From Deltaproteobacteria bacterium (GTDB lineage Bacteria; Desulfobacterota; Syntrophia; Syntrophales; UBA2210), in NCBI GenBank assembly GCA_019314085.1, contig JAFCZZ010000107.1:1-5882 (forward strand): a stretch of 5,882 nt of DNA. Reading direction: 5' to 3'. The notes under the pieces are model-generated. The model was not told the DNA's origin and did not search any database. It worked only from the letters and a program-made list of their open reading frames with translations. Made by a program: the position numbers and the translations under genes. Of this stretch, positions 1 to 5,238 are shown piece after piece. Numbering within the stretch: position 1 is the stretch's first letter; the number at the start of each line of letters is the position of its first letter.

Positions 1-361
1 AGGCGCCTGGGGGGTCATCATCTTTATACAGATCGTGATCTTCCTGCTCGCGATGGTCTTGGATCCGATGGGAATCATGATGATCTGCGTGCCCGTGTTT
101 CTGCCGATTGTGACAAGCTACGGATTCGATCCCCTCTGGTTCGGGATCCTCTTTACCATCAACATGGAGATCGGGTACATGACACCCCCCTTCGGATTCA
201 ACCTCTTCTATATGAAGGGACTTGTCCCGCCGGGGATCTCCATGGCTGATATCTACCGGTCGGCGATTCCTTACACAATCGTCTCGCTCGTCGGGCTTGC
301 CATCGTCATGATCTTTCCGAAGATCGCGACCTGGTTGCCGAGCGTCGTTTTCGGGGGGTAA
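1..361 (+). CDS. TRAP transporter large permease (DctM family), C-terminal fragment
   Basis: Large membrane subunit of a tripartite ATP-independent periplasmic (TRAP) transporter, which uses an ion gradient to import a carboxylate delivered by a periplasmic binding protein. The reading frame is open from base 2, so the gene begins upstream of the window; 119 residues are visible against roughly 430 for the family. The fragment is strongly hydrophobic, with probable membrane segments near residues 3-35, 43-57 and 90-110. Family signatures are the LDPMGIMMICVPVFLPIV stretch and GYMTPPFGFNLFYMKG (about 58-73), typical of the DctM C-terminal half. It ends at TAA 359-361. The substrate cannot be read from this part. 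The acyl-CoA synthetase 132 bp downstream suggests an organic acid that is then activated with CoA, which is an inference. Confidence 0.93.
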   Translation, partial: GAWGVIIFIQIVIFLLAMVLDPMGIMMICVPVFLPIVTSYGFDPLWFGILFTINMEIGYMTPPFGFNLFYMKGLVPPGISMADIYRSAIPYTIVSLVGLAIVMIFPKIATWLPSVVFGG

Positions 362-403
362 GAGTCTGTGATAACCGCCTCGCATCACCTCCCGGAAGAG
401 AGA

Positions 404-413
404 GGGGGGGGGG
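404..413 (+). repeat. Homopolymer run of ten Gs between permease and ligase genes
   Basis: Ten consecutive Gs, preceded by a purine-rich GAGAGAG stretch, lie about 80 bp before the ligase start codon. Runs of this length can slip during replication, and when placed in a promoter region they can alter expression. No promoter elements could be matched convincingly in 362-493, so a regulatory role is speculative. The run is also a place where a sequencing length error is likely. Confidence 0.6.
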
Positions 414-493
414 ACACAAAGGGCGCGGATCAATTATCCACGAGACAGGTTCATGTAACGTGAATTCTACGTATTGAGAAAGGAAGCGCAGGA

Positions 494-2098
494 ATGAATA
501 TTGGGAGACTGGCGGAAGACAATATCGCGAGGTTCGGCGAATACGATCTTGTCTGGTTTGGAGGGCAGTGGCATACCAATGTCGAGATGAACCGCATCGC
601 CAACCGACTGGGTAATGCCTTAAAGGGCCTGGGGGTCAGAAAAGGAGACCGGGTCGGCGTTCAACTGCTCAACTGCCCCGAGCTTATGCAGGCATTTTTC
701 GCCACCTTTAAGATCGGGGCGATAATGGTTCCCATAAACCCGTCACTGCGCGTGGGTGAGCTCGCCTATCTTTACAAGGACGCGGGTCTGGTCGCCCTGA
801 TCAGCACTACCGACTACATCGACGCCATCAGGGAGGCACGCACGGGGGCGGAACAGCTGAAGCATGTCATCATGACCGGAGGGGCAATCCCCGAGGATGC
901 GATCTCCTATGACGCCATCTTGCAGGGGGAGTCGGACGAACTGATCACGGAGGACACGGACAACGACGATACGGCCGTCATGATCTACACCGCCGGGACC
1001 ACGGGAAACCCCAAGGGCGTGATGCTGACGCACTACAACTGGTATACCCACGTGACGGGATATTACGATCTGGTCCTGCTGGATTCATGGGGCATCACTG
1101 CACGGGGGAGGATTCAGGAAGAGGATGCACGGCAGGGCAAGATGGCGGATCAGGAGGTGGAGGTGTACGGCGTCAGCCGCAGCCGTGTCTCCCTCATCAC
1201 ACTCCCTCTCTTCCATGGCTACGGGGTATTCGCTCTGAGTCTCGAGTTCCTGACGGGGGGAAAGCTCGTCGTCATCAGCCGGTGGGATGCCGAAGAGGCG
1301 ATGAGTGCTATAGAACAGTTCAGGGTCACGGATTTTCGCGGCGTCCCGACCATGTATATCCAGATACTGAACCACCCGGCCGCCCCCCGGTACGATCTGA
1401 GCTCCCTGCAGATCTGCATCTGCGGTTCTGCGCCGATGCCGCTGGAGGTGGCCCGCCAGTGGAAGGAGCGGTACGGGGTTGATATCTGGGAGGGATACGG
1501 CCTGAGTGAGGCGACGACCGTCAACTGCGGCAATGTGGCCGGAAGGCGCCCCCCCAAGTACGGCTCCATCGGCAAATGCTACCAGAAGTGCAATACGATC
1601 AAGATATTTGACGAAGATGACCGGGAGCTCCCTCCGGGGGAGGCCGGAGAGATCGTCATCAAGGGACCCGGCGTCATGAAGGGCTACTGGAACAAGCCGA
1701 AGGAGACGGCGGAGGCGCTGAAAAACGGCTGGCTCCATACCGGCGATGTCGGCTATGCCGACGAAGACGGGTATCTCTATATCACGGATCGGAAGAAGGA
1801 CCTGATCATCCGGGGGGGAGAGAACATCTACCCGAAGGAGATAGAAAATATCCTGCACATGCACCCGGAGGTCCTCGAAGCGGGTGTTATCGGCGTTCCC
1901 GACCCGGTGTATGGCGAGGTGGTCAAGGCGTTTGTCACCCTCAAGACCCCTGGCGCGGCCTGTGAAGAGGATCTCCTGAGTTTTTGCCGGGGGCATCTGC
2001 CCACCTTTAAGAGACCGAAGTCTATCCAGTTTCTGGACGCACTCCCCAAGAGCGCCCTCGTAAAAACACTGAGGAGAGAGTTGAGAAAGATGAAATAG
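494..2098 (+). CDS. AMP-forming acyl-CoA synthetase (ANL superfamily)
   Basis: Activates a carboxylic acid to its CoA thioester through an acyl-adenylate, using ATP and CoA; probably cytoplasmic. The protein is 534 aa, normal for the family. Visible motifs are the ATP-binding loop YTAGTTGNPKG (165-175), PLFHGYG (238-244), EGYGLSEAT (333-341), HTGD (415-418) and TDRKKDLIIRGGENIYPKEI (431-450). The C-terminal lysine loop is PKSALVK (518-524), and K524 is the expected adenylation lysine. Two oddities: the Gly that normally precedes this Lys is Val523, and a charged segment of about 30 extra residues (roughly 196-230) separates the ATP loop from PLFH. ATG 494 is preceded by AGGAAG at 481-486. The Fe-S gene follows after 12 nt, suggesting co-transcription. 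Substrate unknown; a fatty, aromatic or alicyclic acid would fit, and the TRAP permease upstream may supply it. Confidence 0.92.
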   Translation: MNIGRLAEDNIARFGEYDLVWFGGQWHTNVEMNRIANRLGNALKGLGVRKGDRVGVQLLNCPELMQAFFATFKIGAIMVPINPSLRVGELAYLYKDAGLVALISTTDYIDAIREARTGAEQLKHVIMTGGAIPEDAISYDAILQGESDELITEDTDNDDTAVMIYTAGTTGNPKGVMLTHYNWYTHVTGYYDLVLLDSWGITARGRIQEEDARQGKMADQEVEVYGVSRSRVSLITLPLFHGYGVFALSLEFLTGGKLVVISRWDAEEAMSAIEQFRVTDFRGVPTMYIQILNHPAAPRYDLSSLQICICGSAPMPLEVARQWKERYGVDIWEGYGLSEATTVNCGNVAGRRPPKYGSIGKCYQKCNTIKIFDEDDRELPPGEAGEIVIKGPGVMKGYWNKPKETAEALKNGWLHTGDVGYADEDGYLYITDRKKDLIIRGGENIYPKEIENILHMHPEVLEAGVIGVPDPVYGEVVKAFVTLKTPGAACEEDLLSFCRGHLPTFKRPKSIQFLDALPKSALVKTLRRELRKMK

Positions 2099-2110
2099 GG
2101 GGTGCCTCTC

Positions 2111-3106
2111 ATGCATGACGAAGGCTACTACAAACTGGCAAAGGTCCTGGACACCCTCCCCAATGGATTCCCGTCAACGGAAAGCGGCGTTGAGATCAGG
2201 CTCCTGAAAAAGATCTTTACGCCGGAGCAGGCCGATCTCTTCTGCAGGCTCCGATTGACCTTTGAAACGGCCGGGCAGATCGCCGAGCGGACAGATCTCC
2301 CGGGGGAAGGCCTTGAAGAGATGCTGACCACCATGGCGGAGCGGGGGCAGATCTTTATGATCGAACTGGGGGACACCCGGTTCTTCAGGATGCTCCCCTG
2401 GGTCTTCGGGATTTACGAGTTCCAGTTGAATCGTATCGACAGGGAGTTTGCCGAACTGAGCGAAGAGTTCCACCCCGTCTATTCCCGGCAATTCGCCTCC
2501 CAGAAACCCCAGCTTATGCAGACGCTCGCCATCGAAGAGACCATCCCCGGCCACCAGGAGGCCTTGCCCTATGAAAAGGTCTCGGCGATCATCGACAGCA
2601 ATCAATCCTTCCGCGTCAGCGACTGCATCTGTAAAAAGGAGCAGGGGCTGCTGGGGCACCCCTGCGAAAAACCGATCGAGGTCTGCCTGGCGATCGCCCC
2701 CGTCCCCGGTGTGTTCGATGACTCCCCGGGCGGTCGGGTCATCTCAAAGGACGAGGCCTATGGGCTGCTGAACCTGGCCGAGGAAGCGGGTCTCGTCCAC
2801 CTGACGATGAATGTGCAGGTCGGTCAGATCTTCATCTGCAATTGCTGCAGCTGCTGCTGCGGTGTCCTGCGGTCCATCACCGAGCTGGGGATCCCCGCCT
2901 CCCTCGTCATCAATTCCCATTATTACGCCGAAATCGATGGCGACGCGTGTACCGGGTGCGGCCTGTGTATCAGCACCTGCCCCGCGGATGCCGTTCACCT
3001 GGTCCACAGGAGCCCGGACAGGATTGCGACGCCCCCCTTTACGGAGGATGACTGGTATGCGGAGCGGGGCCGGCTGCGGGGGGTTGACTTCTCCGAATTC
3101 AAGTAG
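2111..3106 (+). CDS. Cysteine-rich 4Fe-4S protein with winged-helix-like N-terminus, single ferredoxin motif (paralog 1)
   Basis: Predicted cytoplasmic iron-sulfur protein of 331 aa; the family looks familiar from anaerobes but I know of no defined function. Residues about 35-95 resemble a winged helix (TAGQIAERTDLP followed by GLEEMLTTMAERGQIF). A central region carries C172, C174, C185 and C192. ICNCCSCCC follows (242-250, six Cys in eight positions from C243). A single ferredoxin motif CTGCGLCISTCP (C280, C283, C286, C290) comes next. The last 40 residues have no cysteine, so the second cluster seen in paralog 2 is missing. I chose ATG 2111 because AGGGGG (2097-2102) lies 8 nt before it; a GTG at 2102 in the same frame would add three residues. 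The ligase stop is 12 nt upstream, so translation may be coupled. Likely roles are electron carrier or redox-responsive regulator; both are inference. Confidence 0.78.
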   Translation: MHDEGYYKLAKVLDTLPNGFPSTESGVEIRLLKKIFTPEQADLFCRLRLTFETAGQIAERTDLPGEGLEEMLTTMAERGQIFMIELGDTRFFRMLPWVFGIYEFQLNRIDREFAELSEEFHPVYSRQFASQKPQLMQTLAIEETIPGHQEALPYEKVSAIIDSNQSFRVSDCICKKEQGLLGHPCEKPIEVCLAIAPVPGVFDDSPGGRVISKDEAYGLLNLAEEAGLVHLTMNVQVGQIFICNCCSCCCGVLRSITELGIPASLVINSHYYAEIDGDACTGCGLCISTCPADAVHLVHRSPDRIATPPFTEDDWYAERGRLRGVDFSEFK

Positions 3107-3139
3107 AATCTGGCGCCATCGTGTGCGGTCATTATTTCA

Positions 3140-3168
3140 TTGACACACGGGATCGTTCATCTTATGTT
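3140..3168 (+). promoter_or_regulatory. Candidate sigma-70-type promoter for the second Fe-S gene
   Basis: TTGACA (3140-3145, perfect -35 consensus) is separated by exactly 17 nt from TATGTT (3163-3168, four of six matches to TATAAT), in a locally AT-rich part of the gap after paralog 1. It would start transcription near 3175 and give a leader of about 200 nt before the ATG at 3376. Inferred from sequence match only. Confidence 0.5.
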
Positions 3169-3191
3169 CCACCTTCAGCAAGCACTACCGT

Positions 3192-3242
3192 ATCTGGACA
3201 TCATTCTAATTATCAACAATCAGTGGTCCGAGGATCTGGACA
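3192..3242 (+). repeat. Direct repeat ATCTGGACA, two copies 42 bp apart
   Basis: ATCTGGACA occurs at 3192-3200 and again at 3234-3242. The 42-bp offset is close to four turns of B-form DNA, so both copies would face the same side of the helix. The second copy forms the left arm of the palindrome at 3237-3251. This layout suits cooperative binding by a regulator, but no binding protein can be named. Confidence 0.5.
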
Positions 3243-3251
3243 AGGTGTCCA
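3237..3251. promoter_or_regulatory. Perfect 6-3-6 palindrome, candidate operator
   Basis: TGGACA-AGG-TGTCCA is a perfect inverted repeat with 6-bp arms and a 3-nt spacer, located between the candidate promoter and the second Fe-S gene. The size and symmetry fit a dimeric helix-turn-helix regulator site. As RNA it could also form a small hairpin with a 3-nt loop. It lies about 60 bp downstream of the predicted transcription start, so repression by roadblock would be a simple reading. Inference. Confidence 0.45.
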
Positions 3252-3291
3252 CAGCGGGGATCATATATGGGGACGCAGCCTGTCCGATGGG

Positions 3292-3322
3292 GCCTGGGGA
3301 CCGCCAGGCAGGATGACGGTCT
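3292..3322 (+). promoter_or_regulatory. Potential H-type pseudoknot in the leader of the second Fe-S gene
   Basis: Stem 1 pairs GCCTGG (3292-3297) with CCAGGC (3304-3309). The stem 1 loop contains GACCG (3299-3303), which can pair with CGGTC (3317-3321), with a further G-U pair possible at 3298/3322. This leaves a 1-nt first loop and a 7-nt purine-rich third loop (3310-3316), geometry that is possible for a compact pseudoknot. An alternative hairpin, CGGT (3317-3320) with ACCG (3326-3329), would compete with stem 2. No U-tract follows, so it does not look like an intrinsic terminator. The ribosome binding site is about 40 nt downstream. It matches no riboswitch class I recognise, and chance pairing is possible in GC-rich sequence. 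Confidence 0.3.
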
Positions 3323-3375
3323 ACTACCGGGTGTAGCGGAGGAGCACACACACTACCACACAAAGGAGCCACGCA

Positions 3376-4458
3376 ATGAACATCTACGAAGAGCTCAGGC
3401 AGATCCTGGACACACACCCCTCGGGGGCCCCGAAATCAGAGGCCTTTGACGAGATACTGAAGACCCTCTTCACCCCTGAAGAGGCTGCGCTCGCCGTCTG
3501 CATGAGCTTCAGGCCGAAGGCCGCAGCGGCCATAGCGGAGTCGGCCTCTCTTTCCCCTGATGCCGCGGGGGACATGCTCGAGTCCATGTGTACCCGGGGC
3601 GTCATCTTCTCCCGCGACAAAAAGGGGCGACGCTCGTACGGTCTCCTGCCGACCATACCGGGACTCTTTGAATTCCCCTTTATGAGGGGAGAGACCAGTC
3701 CGATGCACGAGAAACTGGGCAGGCTCTGGGAAGAGTATCACCAGGAGGCCCTGGGAAACGCGTTCAGCGGGAATCCCTCCCCCGCGATGAGGGTTGTTCC
3801 CGTAGAAAAATCAATCGCCTCCGAGACACACGTCCATCCCTACGAAGATGTTGCCCGCCTGATCGAAAATACAGACTACCGGGCGCTCACAAACTGCGCC
3901 TGCAGGGTCAGTCTCAAAAGATGCGATGCCCCCCTGGAGGTCTGCATGGCGTTTGGTGACTTGGGCAGGTTTCTCGTGAAACGGGGCTTTTCCCGCGAAA
4001 TCAGCAAAAAAGAGGCGATGAGGGTACTCGATATCTCCGAGGAAGCGGGACTCGTTCATACCAGCAACAACAGCGCGGACAGGGCAAATTTGATCTGCAA
4101 CTGTTGTTCCTGCTGCTGCACCATTCTGCGCGGCAGGACAGAACTGGGCAACCCCCATGCATTTGCCACCAGCTCGTATGAAGCACGTATCAGCGCTGAC
4201 GACTGCACCGGCTGCGGCATCTGTGCCGACGAGAGATGTCCCATGGAAGCGATCGAGATCAAAGATGACGTGGCGATCCTGACACCCGAGAAATGTATCG
4301 GGTGCGGCCTGTGCGTCTCGGGGTGCCCCGTCGACGCGATCGAACTGGTGGAGCGGGATCAGCCCCCGGCAATCTTTGATACCGCCCAGGAGATGGCGCT
4401 GAAGATGGCCGAGGAAAAGGGGACGCTCGAAGATTTCATCAGGGTCCTGCAACGATAA
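3376..4458 (+). CDS. Cysteine-rich 4Fe-4S protein with winged-helix-like N-terminus, two ferredoxin motifs (paralog 2)
   Basis: Predicted cytoplasmic iron-sulfur protein of 360 aa and a clear paralog of the protein at 2111-3106. The same order of parts is seen. A winged-helix-like region (about 33-92) starts with LFTPEEAALA. A middle region carries C174, C176, C183 and C190 within TNCACRVSLKRCDAPLEVCMA. Then come ISKKEA and SEEAGLVH (209-228) and the ICNCCSCCC block (240-248). Two ferredoxin motifs close the protein: C277, C280, C283, C288 (with one extra residue before the last Cys) and C307, C310, C313, C317. The C-terminal pair should hold two [4Fe-4S] clusters. The role of the ICNCCSCCC block is not known to me. 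ATG 3376 has a strong AAGGAG (3363-3368) at 7 nt. A candidate promoter and leader lie upstream, so it may be transcribed separately from paralog 1. Function unassigned: electron transfer or redox sensing. Confidence 0.82.
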   Translation: MNIYEELRQILDTHPSGAPKSEAFDEILKTLFTPEEAALAVCMSFRPKAAAAIAESASLSPDAAGDMLESMCTRGVIFSRDKKGRRSYGLLPTIPGLFEFPFMRGETSPMHEKLGRLWEEYHQEALGNAFSGNPSPAMRVVPVEKSIASETHVHPYEDVARLIENTDYRALTNCACRVSLKRCDAPLEVCMAFGDLGRFLVKRGFSREISKKEAMRVLDISEEAGLVHTSNNSADRANLICNCCSCCCTILRGRTELGNPHAFATSSYEARISADDCTGCGICADERCPMEAIEIKDDVAILTPEKCIGCGLCVSGCPVDAIELVERDQPPAIFDTAQEMALKMAEEKGTLEDFIRVLQR

Positions 4459-4473
4459 CCCCGGCGAGGGCGC

Positions 4474-4488
4474 GGTCAGGTCCTGATC
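4474..4488. other. Short hairpin between converging genes
   Basis: GGTCAG (4474-4479) can pair with CTGATC (4483-4488) around a 3-nt loop, including one G-U pair. It sits in the 65-bp space between the stop of paralog 2 and the stop of the minus-strand permease, where a bidirectional terminator would be expected. Neither strand has a T-tract directly after it, so intrinsic termination is weakly supported. Confidence 0.25.
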
Positions 4489-4523
4489 CGGTAAAGTCGC
4501 CCCCCGATAATTCCGCCATACAA

Positions 4524-5237
4524 CTACAATCCGAGGAACTGGATCGCCATTCCGCACAGACAGATGGAGCCGCCCGCCAGGGCGTGGGTGTACTGCTCCA
4601 CCTTTTTCATGGGAATAAGGTTGATCCCCCACAGGGAGGCCATGACGATGCCGAGCATCGTCAGGATGGTCACTCCCCCGAATACGACCGTTACCAGCAG
4701 CAATCCCCCGAGGCTCCCCTGTGCCGCCGGGTACATCAGTATCGGTATCAACGGCTCGCAGGGACCCAGGACGAAGATCGTAAAGAGGACCCAGGGGGTC
4801 AGGTTCGCCGCATGGCTTTCTTCATGAACGTGCGCATGCTCTTTGGTGTGCACATGGGTATGCGTGTGGACCCCTCCATTCGCGTGGGCATGGGCGTGCT
4901 CATGCGGCTTGTTCTTCAACGCCCGGCGAATCCCCCACACGAAATAGACCAGGCCGAACGCGATCAGCGCCCATGCCGCAAGGTTGCCGCGAAATGATTC
5001 CACAACCTCCAGTTGTGTAAAGGCAATCCCGAGGGCAACGCCTATCAGACCCAGCAGCACGGAGCTTCCCACATGACCGATCCCGCACAGAACGGTTACC
5101 CCCGCGGTCCTGAGCATCGACCAGTTCCTCGCCTTTCCCATGACGATGAAAGGCAGGTAGTGGTCGGGCCCAAACAGCGTGTGAAAGAAACCGATGGAGG
5201 CGGCCGTGACAACCAGAATCAGCAGTTCCTGTGACAT
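4524..5237 (-). CDS. His-rich UreH/TauE-SafE-like membrane permease, probable nickel transporter
   Basis: Integral inner-membrane protein of 237 aa related to UreH/SafE-type permeases. About six membrane segments are visible (roughly 5-30, 43-75, 85-105, 147-170, 175-205, 213-235). HTLFGPDHYLPF (19-30) recalls the His-X4-Asp-His signature of nickel/cobalt permeases, but with five residues between the first His and the Asp-His. Between segments three and four lies a loop with 12 His in 31 residues (112-142), a likely metal-binding stretch. LGPCEPLIPILMYPAA (157-172) is a second conserved-looking motif. I chose ATG 5237 because AGGGGG lies about 7 nt upstream and the hypB stop ends one nucleotide before it (TGATATG), implying coupled translation. 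An in-frame ATG at 5264 would add nine residues and overlap hypB by 26 nt. Pairing with hypB favours nickel supply to a [NiFe] hydrogenase; another metal or a sulfur anion remains possible. Confidence 0.78.
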   Translation of the reverse strand: MSQELLILVVTAASIGFFHTLFGPDHYLPFIVMGKARNWSMLRTAGVTVLCGIGHVGSSVLLGLIGVALGIAFTQLEVVESFRGNLAAWALIAFGLVYFVWGIRRALKNKPHEHAHAHANGGVHTHTHVHTKEHAHVHEESHAANLTPWVLFTIFVLGPCEPLIPILMYPAAQGSLGGLLLVTVVFGGVTILTMLGIVMASLWGINLIPMKKVEQYTHALAGGSICLCGMAIQFLGL

Positions 5238-5238
5238 A

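Noticed and set aside
392..412. Terminator after the TRAP permease gene
   Set aside because: CCTC and GAGG can pair only weakly and a G-run, not a T-run, follows, so it does not resemble an intrinsic terminator.
1085..2116. Long open frame (343 codons) on the minus strand opposite the ligase gene
   Set aside because: It lies antisense to a clear acyl-CoA synthetase, has no recognisable motif, and is explained by codon bias in GC-rich DNA.
3111..3126. Sigma-54-like promoter (TGGCGC...GTGC) just after the first Fe-S gene
   Set aside because: The spacing between GG and GC is 11 instead of the required 10, and the TTGC element is poor.
3121..3336. Possible 71-aa protein in the leader between the two Fe-S genes, starting at GTG
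   Set aside because: There is no ribosome binding site before the GTG, the composition is unlike a folded protein, and it covers the promoter and repeat signals.
3811..4632. Minus-strand open frame of 273 codons across the second Fe-S gene
   Set aside because: It is antisense to a protein with well-formed Cys motifs, runs into the permease gene, and its translation resembles no family.
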